Positions 1 to 11,400 of a DNA stretch of 64,000 bases are shown here, piece after piece; position 1 is the stretch's first letter; the number at the start of each line of letters is the position of its first letter. The stretch lies in contig CM060305.1 in NCBI GenBank assembly GCA_030674185.1, positions 167,657,736-167,721,735 on the forward strand, written 5' to 3'. The notes beneath the pieces were generated by a model that worked only from the letters and a program-made list of their open reading frames with translations, made no database searches and was not told the DNA's origin. This DNA comes from Monoplex corrugatus (lineage: Eukaryota; Mollusca; Gastropoda; Littorinimorpha; Ranellidae). Both the position numbers and the translations under genes were made by a program.

Positions 1-156
1 TGTGTGGTGTGTGTGCATGTGTGGTGTGTGGTGTGTGTGTGCATGTGTGTGTGTGTGTGTGTGTGTGTGAGTGTTGTCGTTCGTGCGAAGCGCTATTCAT
101 AAGATTCTGATTGTAGTAAATTGTTGAGCATTTGACTTTTGATGTCCATTGTGCAG

Positions 157-248
157 ATGCCATGATGGCTCCTTACGCAGCAGCAAAACAAGTGGAAGAA
201 ACGGGTACAGATGATGACATCGTCTACTTTGATGCACTTAATATATGG
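157..248 (+). CDS. PDXDC1: PDXDC1 coding exon a (first in window)
   Basis: The acceptor is TTGTGCAG and the donor is TGG|GTCAGT. The exon begins with two bases completing a split codon and then encodes 30 residues, from AMMAPYAAAKQ to DALNIW. The acidic TGTDDDI stretch is followed by the DALNxW motif that human PDXDC1 has just after its decarboxylase domain (CDALNRW). The exon ends in phase 0, matching the next exon. Translation past the donor runs into CA repeats and a dispersed repeat, which supports the splice site. The exact acceptor is inferred; an AG slightly upstream would change only a few residues. Confidence 0.85.
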
Positions 249-299
249 GTCAGTACAGGCAAAGACTACAGCTTATCAGCAAAATACACACACACACAT

Positions 300-470
300 G
301 GGGATGGCGGGGGCTTTTTCATTATAAATAGTATCCCCACATTCTGAAATTCTGTTGGAGAAATTTCCTTTTTTCTGTCACTCTCTTTGTTTCTGCCTTG
401 CTCCTTTGCTTTCTGTCATTTCTGCCTGTCATTTTCTGCCATGCTGGTCACTATCTCTGCAGCGAAGCAG
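300..470 (-). repeat. Dispersed repeat family A, fragment
   Basis: The reverse complement matches the 3' end of the family seen at 57.2-57.7 and 61.4-62.0 kb: a GGCAGAAAA/GACAGAAA stretch, GGAAATTTC, then GTGGGGATACTATTTATA and a CCCCATG end. Confidence 0.65.
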
Positions 471-829
471 ACGGCGGAAAAGCAAATGGCTGAACAGTAC
501 TCACATACGCAGCGCTCTTCAACACGATCTCTTCCTTCAGTGCACATAGAGTGTGTGTGCACGTTGGATTTTATGAAATTTCATTCAAAATGTGACTGTA
601 GGAACTGATGTATTGACCTGTGTATTTTGTAAGACATTTTCATCTGAAAATTTCTCTTAATTTTACTTGTACCATTACTCAGGAACCATGAGGATTAGAC
701 AGTTGAAATTTCAGCATTTTGTACACCAATCTTTTAATATGTGACCTGCCAAATTTTAAAACTCTCTGTTTTTATTTGTTTGTATGAGAATGTTTCTCAT
801 AACCTATACAAGTGGTGCGTATCAGAGGA

Positions 830-1075
830 ATGGCAAGGGGCATAATTGTATGTAGCGAGTGAGTTAATGTTTCCATCATTCTGATGGTGTCAGCTTACTG
901 TTTCATAGGTTCCTTTCCCCAGTCCCACTTTAAGACCTTGCCAGTGCATAGAGTGTTTACGCATGCTAAGGAAGTCTGCCAGATAATTGCTGGCAGATTT
1001 GGGTGGAGCATGTATGGAATTGTGTTTGAGCAATAAATCCCTCTTGAACTCACTCCAAACTCTGGACAAGCTTCA
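830..1075 (+). mobile_element. SINE family B, 3' part
   Basis: Shares with the copies at 4.7 kb and 52.1 kb the segments ATTCTGATGGTGTCAGCTTA, CCAGTGCATAGAGTGTT and AGATAATTGCTGGCAGATTT plus GGGTGGAGC. The tRNA head is missing, as in 5'-truncated retroposition. Confidence 0.65.
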
Positions 1076-1675
1076 TATTCTATGTACATGGGTGTAGATG
1101 AATAATACAGCAGCTGTATACTTTTCTGTACTGATATTACTAGAACAGTCTTTGTTTTAATAAGTATAGTGCAGAGAGTACTCGTTTGATCTCTTATAAA
1201 AAAAAGAACGTTATCTTAATCAGTCATATTCCATATTTTTGTACAAGTTTGCCTGAAAAAGAAAATGTTAACATGTGGTGCCTTGTAACATACCATACAC
1301 GCATATACAATTATCATATGACTTGACTGAAAGTGTAGGCTCATATTCAAAATACAGATGATACTTACTTTCATTTGCTTGTTTATGTGTATATTCACTG
1401 TATTTTTGACTATTAAAGTCTTTGCAAGAATCTTTGATAAATAATTCCTTCTGTTTATTCATTATTATTTTTCTATAATCTTTTTAGTGAAATATCTTCA
1501 GTATTATTCTGATTATTAAAATGTTTGGATGAAGTAAAGTGCAATGAGCATGCCTTTGACATGGACCATTTACGCTATATAAATAAAATTTTTGTTAGTC
1601 TCTGATGAATATTTTCCTATATATTTATTTATAATGATTTTTATTGCCTGATTAGTAATTCATGTTGTTGTGCAG

Positions 1676-1781
1676 TTGGCAGAAGCTCTACAGATCAGTG
1701 ACCCCAAGGTGGCTGTGGAAAGTGTAGATGTGGAGAAAGAGGGTGTGAGTGTCAGGTTCAACCCCCTTGAAAGTGCTCAAG
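1676..1781 (+). CDS. PDXDC1: PDXDC1 coding exon b
   Basis: The exon lies between TTGTTGTGCAG and CAAG|GTACAG. It encodes 35 residues from LAEALQISDPKV to FNPLESAQ and ends in phase 1. It corresponds to the human segment that follows the decarboxylase domain, where LKQLVPASGLTV... ends in RFSPL. The hydrophobic/acidic alternation (VESVDVEKEGVSVRF) suggests a pair of beta strands. It joins in frame to the exon at 3704, where the split codon becomes GCC (Ala). Confidence 0.9.
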
Positions 1782-2164
1782 GTACAGTGTGTGATCTGTG
1801 TTTCTGTATACATCGTCCATTTGGGATGTTATGATTTAAAAGATATATTTTTTGTTGTTGCTGTAGGGTTTTTGTTTTGTTTTGTGTTTGATGGAGTGGG
1901 GATGTTTGTTTCTGTTTTTCTTTTCTGTCTTATTTTCTGCACTGCTTTAATGTCCAGAGAAGCAGGGAAAATTTTTCACAATATCATAATAGCCATGGGG
2001 ATGGCAATCACAGTGCTATGGAGTTCTATTCTTGACCAAGATTGTGTGACACATTTGTACCCAGTGCTTCCTTTCATAGGTCATCCTGATGTCCGAGAGA
2101 CACCATGTCTGAGAGATACAGACACCTGCTGTGTTGGTCAAGAAATTAAAGCAGTGTTTTCATT

Positions 2165-2925
2165 GATGCATCTTTGGGTAGGAGACTCAACTGTCCCAGT
2201 CTTCCAGTGAGCCCATAGCATACTCATCTTTGGGTAGGAGGCTCAACTGTCCCAGTCTTCCAATGAGCTATAGCATACTCAACTTTGGGTAGGAGACTCA
2301 ACTGTCCCAGTCTTCCCAATGAGCCTATAGCATACTCAACTTTGGGTAGGAGACTCAACTGTCCCAGTCTTCCCAATGAGCCTATAGCATACTCATCTTT
2401 GGGTAGGAGACTCAACTGTTTCAGTCTTCCCAATGAGCCTATAGCATACTCAACTTTGGGTAGGAGACTCAACTGTCCCTGTCTTCCCAATGAGCCCATA
2501 GTATACTCAACTTTGGGTAGGAGACTCAACTGTCCCAGTCTTCCCAATGAGCCTATAGCGTACTCAACTTTGGGTAGGAAGCTCAACTGTCCCTGTCTTC
2601 CCAATGAGCCCATAGTATACTCAACTTTGGGTAGGAGACTCAATTGTCCCAGTCTTCGCAATGAGCCTATAGCATACTCAAACTTTGGGTAGGAGACTCA
2701 ACTGTCCCAGTCTTCCCAATGAGCCTATAGCATACTCAACTTTGGGTAGGAGACTCAACTGTCCAGTCTTCCCAATGAGCTTACAGCATGCTCAACTTTG
2801 GGTAGGAGACTCAACTGTCCCTGTCTTCCCAATGAGCCTATAGCATACTCAACTTTGTGTAAGAGACTCAACTGTCCCAGTCTTCCCATTGAGCCTATAG
2901 CATACTCAGCTTTGGGTAGGAGCCA
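2165..2925. repeat. 57-bp minisatellite, about 13 copies
   Basis: Direct tandem repeats are built on CTTTGGGTAGGAGACTCAAC followed by TGTCCCAGTCTTCCCAATGA and GCCTATAGCATACTCAA. The period of 57 is a multiple of three and has no stop in one frame of each strand, which creates spurious open frames. The unit is closely similar to the reverse complement of an internal SINE segment at about 17265-17315 (see findings). Confidence 0.95.
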
Positions 2926-2990
2926 GTTACAGCTGAAAAATCCCACTGTTGATTGTTTGAAAGCTGAATTTCTGCACATTGGAGTGACAT

Positions 2991-3398
2991 CTGAGGCAGA
3001 ATAGAATAAGTGGGAAAGATTTTTAAATGCATTTAAGACCTCTGAGGAAAAATAGAATAAGTGGGAAAGATTTTTAAATGCATTTAAGACCTCTGAGGAA
3101 AAATAGAATAAGTGGGAAAGATTTTTAAATGCATTTAAGACCTCTGAGGAAAAATAGAATAAGTGGGAAAGATTTTTAAATGCATTTAAGACCTCTGAGG
3201 AAAAATAGAATAAGTGGGAAAGATTTTTAAATGCATTTAAGACCTCTGAGGAAAAATAGAATAAGTGGGAAAGATTTTTAAATGCATTTAAGACATCTGA
3301 GGAAAAATAGAATAAGTGGGAAAGATTTTTAAATGCATTTAAGACCTCTGAGGAAAAATAGAATAAGTGGGAAAGATTTTTAAATGCATTTAAGACCT
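2991..3398. repeat. 51-bp minisatellite, 8 near-identical copies
   Basis: The unit is TCTGAGGAAAAATAGAATAA, then GTGGGAAAGATTTTTAAATG, then CATTTAAGACC. The eight copies are almost identical; one has ACATCTGAGG in place of ACCTCTGAGG. Such homogeneity suggests recent expansion. Confidence 0.95.
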
Positions 3399-3703
3399 AA
3401 AAGGGTAATCACGTGGTTGGTTTTTGATTGTTGTCTTTGTAGTGAAACTTGGAATTTTTTCGTGTGATGTTCGCCCTGATATGGTTTAAGCAGCATGAAG
3501 TGGACAATCAAGAGATACTGGTGTTCCCCTTTCCAGCAGATTAATGAAAAGCAGATAAAGTACAAAAGGTGATTAATGCCTTAAAGTTAGTTTCCATCAC
3601 CATATGGAGTGAAAGCATCACCAGAAAAAATGTTTTATGAGAAGTGCGTGGATGATATTATTTCTTTTGGTCATTTACATAGTCGTATTTTCTTTCTTTG
3701 CAG

Positions 3704-3762
3704 CCAAGGGCACAACAGAGAAAGATGTAGAAGATTTCATCAGTTCATTATCAACAAATTTG
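3704..3762 (+). CDS. PDXDC1: PDXDC1 coding exon c
   Basis: A strong acceptor (TATTTTCTTTCTTTGCAG) is followed by 59 nt ending TTG|GTGAGC. It encodes (A)KGTTEKDVEDFISSLSTNL. It aligns with the human PDXDC1 segment GTRGEDVDQLVACIESKL, an amphipathic helix after the FSPL strand. It starts by completing a codon left in phase 1 and ends in phase 0. A (TG)n run begins 8 bases after the exon end. Confidence 0.92.
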
Positions 3763-3769
3763 GTGAGCT

Positions 3770-3774
3770 GTGTG

Positions 3775-3861
<87 letters not shown>

Positions 3862-3981
3862 AAATCATATTCACATTTGTGTTATCTGTGTGCAGATTTT
3901 TTGTGCATCTTCAGGCGATTGTTAGATCATTTCACGTCTGTTTGAACTGCAAGATGTTGAATTATGACATTACATTCAAAA

Positions 3982-4012
<31 letters not shown>

Positions 4013-4075
4013 GTGTCTCTCTAACAGACACACATGCAAGTAGGCCTACATGCATGTACACACACACACACACTC
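3770..4075. repeat. GT and CA microsatellites
   Basis: A (TG)n run of about 90 bp (3770-3860) is followed by two CA runs (about 3985-4012 and 4058-4072) separated by unique sequence. Confidence 0.95.
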
Positions 4076-4634
4076 TCTCTTACTCTTATGATTACCCTTT
4101 TGCGTTTATTGAAATGGCACACAGTTCATTTGAAATCCAACTAAATTAGTTTTTTCCTTCCCAATACCAAGAATGTATTTCTGGTTATGAGATGAAAGAG
4201 AGAAGGAGACATTTAACCCTGTTAGCCCTGACCAGAGGAAGCTTAGTGATCTTCTGGCCTGAGCTCCACAGCAAAAACAGAATTTTCCACAGTCTCTGTT
4301 TCTGATAAGCTGAAAGTCAGCTGAGAGTCAAACTGGAAATTCCCAATAACTCGGGAACACAATGTCAAAGAGGCATCTGCTGTTTGAAATTTGTTTATTG
4401 CATCTCTGGTTTGGAGAAGACTGGTGTTTGTGAATCATTTTATTATAAAAAAAAAAGACAAGAAATACATGTACACACCCACTTACACACATAAATTAAT
4501 TGAAAAAAATTAACAAAAGTCTGTTTGCAGCTTGTGGTTTCATGTAATCAGTTGTAAGAGTGCCATATTCATAATGCAAGATTTGTGTTCAACCCTGGAG
4601 GGGGGGGGGGGGGGGCATGTTTTTCTCTTTTCAC

Positions 4635-4935
4635 AGGCTGGTTGGTCCTTTTGATAGAACCACTGACTCAAGATCTGATATCTTGAGTTCAATCCCAGCC
4701 TGCAACATTACAATCTAACTGTTCTCTGCTTATCTGAATGTTCCCATAGTTCTGGTGTTGTCAGCTTTGTGGTTCATACATCCTTCTATCCACAGCCCCC
4801 TCTCCTTTTGTAAACCATGCCAATGTGTTGGGTTTTGTACAAGCTTTGGCAATCTGCCAGATAATTGCTGGCAGATTTGGGTGGAGCGCATATGGAATTG
4901 TCAGAGTGCAATGAACACCTCTTGAACAACTGCAA
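4635..4935 (+). mobile_element. tRNA-derived SINE, family B
   Basis: A tRNA-like head with box B (GAGTTCAATCCC, about 4684) is followed by the shared body ending AGATAATTGCTGGCAGATTT, GGGTGGAGCGCATATGGAA and a GTGCAATGAA tail. Related copies sit at about 830-1075, 51955-52245 and 32635-32750 (+) and at 50565-50720 (-). Confidence 0.7.
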
Positions 4936-5000
4936 TCCCTATGTCATTTGTCCAGTGCATGTTGCAGAGTGTTATGTAATGAAGATTTTGTGTGTCACAG

Positions 5001-5113
5001 TCTGTGCTGAATGCCTCCACAAAGCAAAGGAAGCGGTTCCAGAGTGTGGTGCTGTCCCAACCCAACCTGTCTCTTATCCAGCTGCAGAACTGGGCTGGTC
5101 TGGGTGCTGTCTG
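5001..5113 (+). CDS. PDXDC1: PDXDC1 coding exon d
   Basis: The exon lies between TGTGTGTCACAG and TCTG|GTGAGC. It encodes 37 residues from SVLNASTKQRKRF to QNWAGLGAV and ends in phase 2. The NWAGLGAV segment matches the human PNWSGIGVVRY region, and the preceding SVLNAST... matches PVLCCTLQLREEF. It starts in phase 0, directly continuing STNL from the previous exon. This exon is hidden in a naive search because another frame is open through it. Confidence 0.9.
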
Positions 5114-5249
5114 GTGAGCTGTGTTTAAGCTGTTTTATAAGTCAGTTCAGTTCAGTCGAGTTCAGAAATGCTTTAATGATGCCTGTGGGAAATTGAACAC
5201 AGTGATCTTTTGAAATGAGTAACAGAAACTGGAACATGCTTATGCTTTC

Positions 5250-6455
5250 ATATACAGTCCCAAAGGAAACATGTAGATGCCTAATCTATACAGTCCCAAA
5301 GGAAACATGTAGATGCCTAATCTATACAGTCCCAAAGGAAACATGTAGATGCCTAATCTATACAGTCCCAAAGGAAACATGTAGATGCCTAATCTATACA
5401 GTCCCAAAGGAAACATGTAGATGCCTAATCTATACAGTCCCAAAGGAAACATGTAGATGCCTAATCTATACAGTCCCAAAGGAAACATGTAGATGCCTAA
5501 TCGATACAGTCCCAAAGGAAACATGTAGATGCCTAATCTATACAGTCCCAAAGGAAACATGTAGATGCCTAATCGATACAGTCCCAAAGGAAACATGTAG
5601 ATGCCTAATCTATACAGTCCCAAAGGAAACATGTAGATGCCTAATCTATACAGTCCCAAAGGAAACATGTAGATGCCTAATCTATACAGTCCCAAAGGAA
5701 ACATGTAGATGCCTAATCGATACAGTCCCAAAGGAAACATGTAGATGCCTAATCTATACAGTCCCAAAGGAAACATGTAGATGCCTAATCTATACAGTCC
5801 CAAAGGAAACATGTAGATGCCTAATCTATACAGTCCCAAAGGAAACATGTAGATGCCTAATCTATACAGTCCCAAAGGAAACATATGTAGATGCCTAATC
5901 TATACAGTCCCAAAGGAAACATATGTAGATGCCTAATCTATACAGTCCCAAAGGAAACATGTAGATGCCTAATCTATACAGTCCCAAAGGAAACATGTAG
6001 ATGCCTAATCTATACAGTCCCAAAGGAAACATGTAGATGCCTAATCTATACAGTCCCAAAGGAAACATGTAGATGCCTAATCTATACAGTCCCAAAGGAA
6101 ACATGTAGATGCCTAATCTATACAGTCCCAAAGGAAACATGTAGATGCCTAATCGATACAGTCCCAAAGGAAACATGTAGATGCCTAATCTATACAGTCC
6201 CAAAGGAAACATGTAGATGCCTAATCTATACAGTCCCAAAGGAAACATGTAGATGCCTAATCTATACAGTCCCAAAGGAAACATGTAGATGCCTAATCTA
6301 TACAGTCCCAAAGGAAACATGTAGATGCCTAATCTATACAGTCCCAAAGGAAACATATATGTAGATGCCTAATCTATACAGTCCCAAAGGAAACATATAT
6401 GTAGATGCCTAATCTATACAGTCCCAAAGGAAACATATATGTAGATGCCTAATGT
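5250..6455. repeat. 36-bp minisatellite, about 33 copies
   Basis: The unit is TATACAGTCCCAAAGGAAAC followed by ATGTAGATGCCTAATC. Copies are nearly identical. A scattered CGATACAG variant occurs in four units, and units near the middle and at the 3' end carry AT or ATAT insertions (ACATATGTAG, ACATATATGTAG). The period is divisible by three, so one frame of each strand is open throughout; neither is considered coding. Confidence 0.97.
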
Positions 6456-6689
6456 AATAAGATAGCTGTTGGCTGCTATAGTGCAGTGTCTTCTCTGTTT
6501 TTGTACTTTGTATTTTTTGTTTATGGACATGTAACTATTGTAAATGTGTAATTATCTCAGGGGCTGCTTGAGCAAAGTGTTGTCAGGTTATGTAGGTCTT
6601 TTTGTAAAGATAACTTTAGTGATCTATCAACCACTGACATTATGTAAGAAAAAGTGATATTTCTGGCCTGGGACTTTATTTTTTTGAAT

Positions 6690-6759
6690 TGTTACACACA
6701 TATACATATGCACACACATTTATCCGGATATCTGTTTGTGTATGTCTATCTAGCTATAT

Positions 6760-6802
<43 letters not shown>

Positions 6803-6837
6803 TTACCCGGATATCTGTTTGTGTATGTCTATCTAGC

Positions 6838-6898
<61 letters not shown>

Positions 6899-6933
6899 TT
6901 ACCCGGATATCTGTTTGTGTATGTCTATCTAGC

Positions 6934-7010
<77 letters not shown>

Positions 7011-7045
7011 TTACCCGGATATCTGTTTGTGTATATCTATCTAGC

Positions 7046-7140
<95 letters not shown>

Positions 7141-7289
7141 TATCCGGATATCTGTTTGTGTATGTCTATCTATCTATATCTACACACACACACATTTACC
7201 CAGATATCTGTGTATGTCTATCTAGCTATATCTACACACACACACATACCCGGATATCTGTTTGTGTATGTCTATCTAGCTGTATCTAC

Positions 7290-7356
<67 letters not shown>

Positions 7357-7391
7357 TTACCCGGATATCTGTTTGTGTATGTCTATCTAGC

Positions 7392-7464
<73 letters not shown>

Positions 7465-7499
7465 TTACCCGGATATCTGTTTGTGTATGTCTATCTAGC

Positions 7500-7566
<67 letters not shown>

Positions 7567-7885
7567 TTATCCGGATATCTGTTTGTGTATGTCTATCTAT
7601 CTATATCTACACACACACACATTTACCCAGATATCTGTGTATGTCTATCTAGCTATATCTACACACACACACATACCCGGATATCTGTTTGTGTATGTCT
7701 ATCTAGCTGTATCTACACACACACACACACACACACATTTACCCGGATATCTGTTTGTATATGTCTATCTAGCTATATCTACACACACACACATTTACCC
7801 GGATATCTGTTTGTGTATGTCTATCTAGCTATATCTACACACACACATTTACCCGGATATCTGTTTGTGTATGTCTATCTAGCTG

Positions 7886-7964
<79 letters not shown>

Positions 7965-8150
7965 TTACCCGGATATTTGTTTCTGTATGTCTATCTAGCT
8001 ATATCTACACACACACACATTTACCCGGATATCTGTTTGTGTATGTCTATCTAGCTATATCTACACACACACACACACACACTTACCCGGATATTTGTTT
8101 CTGTATATCTATCTATCTATATCTACACACACACACACATATACACATTG
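6690..8150. repeat. Compound array: (CA)n alternating with a ~43-bp core
   Basis: About 20 copies of a core (ATTTACCCGGATATCTGTTT, GTGTATGTCTATCTAGCTAT, ATCT) are separated by CA runs of about 8 to 55 bp. A three-core block beginning at about 7139 (variants TTTATCC, CCCAGATATCTGTGTATG and CTGTATC) recurs in the same order at about 7566, so a higher-order duplication of about 427 bp is visible. Confidence 0.95.
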
Positions 8151-8303
8151 TGCTAGTGATTTTCAGCAAGTCATTTATTCCTCTAAAGCATACCATAAGC
8201 TTTAAAGTTCAAACTTGTTGATTCTCTTGCTTCACATGTTGTTATGAATTGAAACAATTCATGAATAAACATGTTTTAACCAGTTGTTCCCTCACCCTTG
8301 CAG

Positions 8304-8425
8304 CTACATACCTGACATGTACCTGGGCAAGGAAGAACTACAGGATGACGAGTTAGAAACCATTGACAACCTGAATTATGACATCCTGCAACAACTGAAA
8401 GCCAAGGACACAGCTTTCTCCTTGG
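8304..8425 (+). CDS. PDXDC1: PDXDC1 coding exon e
   Basis: The exon lies between CCTCACCCTTGCAG and CTTGG|GTATGC. The first base completes a Cys codon and 40 residues follow, from YIPDMYLGKEELQ to DTAFSL, ending in phase 1. The second half (LETIDNLNYDILQQLKAK) aligns with human PDXDC1 NIHAGLLKKLNELESDLTF, a leucine-spaced helix. AFSLG corresponds to TFKIG. The acidic insert DMYLGKEELQDDE replaces the human linker. Confidence 0.9.
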
Positions 8426-11400
8426 GTATGCAGCTTAGTGCTGTAGATTGTGGTGGTGGTGTGTGTGTGTATACATTTCTTTATGGATGCATACATACAT
8501 ACAATAATTTGTTATGCATGTACTCAAAACTATTTTAACACAGGCATTATCAACATCTATAGTATGTCATACTTGACAGTTTGCTGCTATAGAAATATCT
8601 AAATTCAGGGAGTAAAACTTTCATAGACCTGTTTTGCTAATAGATAACATTTTTTTTTTAGCTGTATTTATTTTGAGTCTGTCGAGTGCCACTTCCTGCG
8701 TACAGTTTTATTGCTGTACACGTGCATAGATCGAGAACTGCAAGTCTGTTGTCAAGAAACCTTCGATGCAGTGTTTTGTTGTATGGTCCACATTTTGTTT
8801 CACCAGATATTTCTCTCTCTTTTCTTTTTTCATTTTTTTATTTTGTGATAAATGCAAAGCTCAGGAAAGTTTGCTTACAGGAAAATTGTCAATGGGATAT
8901 AAGTAGTGATTCGTTCCTGTTATCACTCCATCTGATAGAACATGTATAAAAAAGATCAGTTTCCATTTCTTAGCTGCTTTAGATTTAGAGAAAGAGAAAA
9001 TAATTCCCAACTGACCTCAATTGTATACAGGCTGTAGAGCAACCTATTTTTATGGTTTTTGTGTTTGTTTTGTTTGTTCGTTATTTCTTAATCCTTTCTC
9101 AGTGATCTTCTTGACTTTAAAAGAATTGTGAATTTTGACTATGTTAATTAGAACCAACTCTTCTATCACAGACTTTTTCTATGTATGTATGAAGCTCTGT
9201 GTTAATAGGAGAGACAGAGACAGGCAGTATATGTGATGTTGATGTGTTGACAGGAGAGACAGAGACAGACAGTATATGTGATGCTGATGTGTTGACAGGA
9301 GAGACAGAGACAGACAGTATATGTGATGATGTGTTGACAGGAGAGACAGAGACAGACAGTATATGTGATGATGTGTTGACAGGAGAGACAGAGACAGACA
9401 GTATATGTGATGATGTGTTGACAGGAGAGACAGAGAGTATATGTGATGCTGATGTGTTGACAGGAGAGACAGAGACAGGACAGTATATGTGATGATGTGT
9501 TGACAGCAGACAGAGACAGACAGTATATGTGATGTTGATGTGTTGACAGGAGAGATAGACAGTATATGTGATGCTGATGTGTTGACAGGAGAGACAGAGA
9601 CAGACAGTATATGTGATGTTGATGTGTTGACAGGTGAGACAGAGACAGACAGTATATGTGATGTTGATGTGTTGACAGGAGAGACAGAGACAGACAGTAT
9701 ATGTGATGTTGATGTGTTGACAGGAGAGACAGAGACAGACAGTATATGTGATGTTGATTGTGTTGACAGGAGAGACAGAGACAGACAGTATATGTGATGT
9801 TGATTGTGTTGACAGGAGAGACAGAGACAGACAGTATATGTGATGTTGATTGTGTTGACAGGAGAGACAGAGACAGACAGTATATATGATGTTGATGTGT
9901 TGACAGGAGAGACAGAGACAGACAGTATATGTGATGTTGATGTGTTGACAGGAGAGACAGAGACAGGTAGTATATGTGATGTTGATGTGTTGACAGGAGA
10001 GACAGAGACAGGCAGTATATGTGATGTTGATGTGTTGACAGGAGAGACAGAGACAGGCAGTATGTGTGATGTTGATGTGTTGACAGGAGAGATAGAGACA
10101 GGCAGTATATGTGATGTTGATGTGTTGACAGGAGAGACGGACAGTATATGTGATGTTGATGTGTTGACAGGAGAGACAGAGACAGACAGTATATGTGATG
10201 CTGATGTGTTGACAGGAGAGACAGAGACAGGCAGTATATGTGATGATGTGTTGACAGGAGAGACAGAGACAGGCAGTATATGTGATGCTGATGTGTTGAC
10301 AGGAGAGACAGAGACAGGCAGTATATGTGATGCTGATGTGTTGACAGGAGAGATAGAGACAGGCAGTATATGTGATGCTGATGTGTTGACAGGAGAGATA
10401 GAGACAGACAGTATATGTGATGTTGATGTGTTGACAGGAGAGATAGAGACAGGCAGTATATGTGATGATGTGTTGACAGGAGAGACAGAGACAGGCAGTA
10501 TATGTGATGATGATGTGTTGACAGGAGAGACAGAGACAGGCAGTATATGTGATGATGTGTTGACAGGAGAGACAGAGACAGACAGTATATGTGATGTTGA
10601 TGTGTTGACAGGAGAGACAGAGACAGGCAGTATATGTGATGTTGATGTGTTGACAGGAGAGACAGAGACAGGCAGTATATGTGATGCTGATGTGTTGACA
10701 GGAGAGATAGAGACAGGCAGTATATGTGATGATGATGTGTTGACAGGAGAGACAGAGACAGGCAGTATATGTGATGTTGATGTGTTGACAGGAGAGACAG
10801 ACAGTATATGTGATGTTGATTGTGTTGACAGGAGAGATAGAGACAGGCAGTATATGTGATGCTGATGTGTTGACAGGAGAGACAGAGACAGACAGTATAT
10901 GTGATGCTGATGTGTTGACAGGAGAGACAGAGACAGGCAGTATATGTGATGCTGATGTGTTGACAGGAGAGATAGAGACAGACAGTATATGTGATGATGT
11001 GTTGACAGGAGAGACAGAGACAGGCAGTATATGTGATGATGATGTGTTGACAGGAGAGATAGAGACAGACAGTATATGTGATGTTGATGTGTTGACAGGA
11101 GAGACAGAGACAGGCAGTATATGTGATGCTGATGTGTTGACAGGAGAGACAGAGACAGGCAGTATATGTGATGATGATGTGTTGACAGGAGAGACAGAGA
11201 CAGACAGTATATGTGATGCTGATGTGTTGACAGGAGAGACAGAGACAGGCAGTATATGTGATGATGATGTGTTGACAGGAGAGATAGAGACAGGCAGTAT
11301 ATGTGATGCTGATGTGTTGACAGGAGAGACAGAGACAGGCAGTATATGTGATGATGATGTGTTGACAGGAGAGATAGAGACAGACAGTATATGTGATGCT

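Larger units (their letters stand above)
249..1675 (+). other. PDXDC1 intron with two dispersed repeats
   Basis: The intron runs from GTCAGT to TTGTGCAG. It holds a short reverse-oriented fragment of dispersed repeat family A (about 300-470) and the 3' part of a tRNA-type SINE (about 830-1075). The rest is AT-rich sequence with no recognisable feature. Confidence 0.7.
1782..3703 (+). other. PDXDC1 intron with two minisatellites
   Basis: The intron runs from GTACAG to CTTTCTTTGCAG. More than half of it is two tandem arrays: a 57-bp unit (about 2165-2925) and a 51-bp unit (about 2991-3398). The flanks (1782-2160 and 3400-3700) show no coding potential. Confidence 0.75.
3763..5000 (+). other. 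PDXDC1 intron with microsatellites and a SINE
   Basis: GTGAGC...TGTCACAG. It contains a (TG)n run (3770-3860), CA runs (about 3985-4075), a poly-G tract (about 4600-4617) and a complete-looking SINE copy (about 4635-4935) that ends only 65 bp before the next exon. Confidence 0.75.
5114..8303 (+). other. PDXDC1 intron dominated by two repeat arrays
   Basis: The intron runs from GTGAGC to CACCCTTGCAG. It holds the 36-bp minisatellite (5250-6455) and the CA-plus-43-bp compound array (6690-8150). Only about 500 bp are not repetitive, and these show no coding potential. Confidence 0.8.

Noticed and set aside
4865..5128. Open frame ending CCLVSCV
   Set aside because: It overlaps the real PDXDC1 exon at 5001-5113 in another frame, and upstream it is SINE sequence.
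5215..6364. Repeat proteins read on both strands of the 36-bp array
   Set aside because: The period divisible by three gives mirrored open frames on both strands. The array lies in an intron between phase-matched PDXDC1 exons.
6690..8150. CRISPR array
   Set aside because: Spacers are pure CA repeats, the host is eukaryotic and there are no cas genes.
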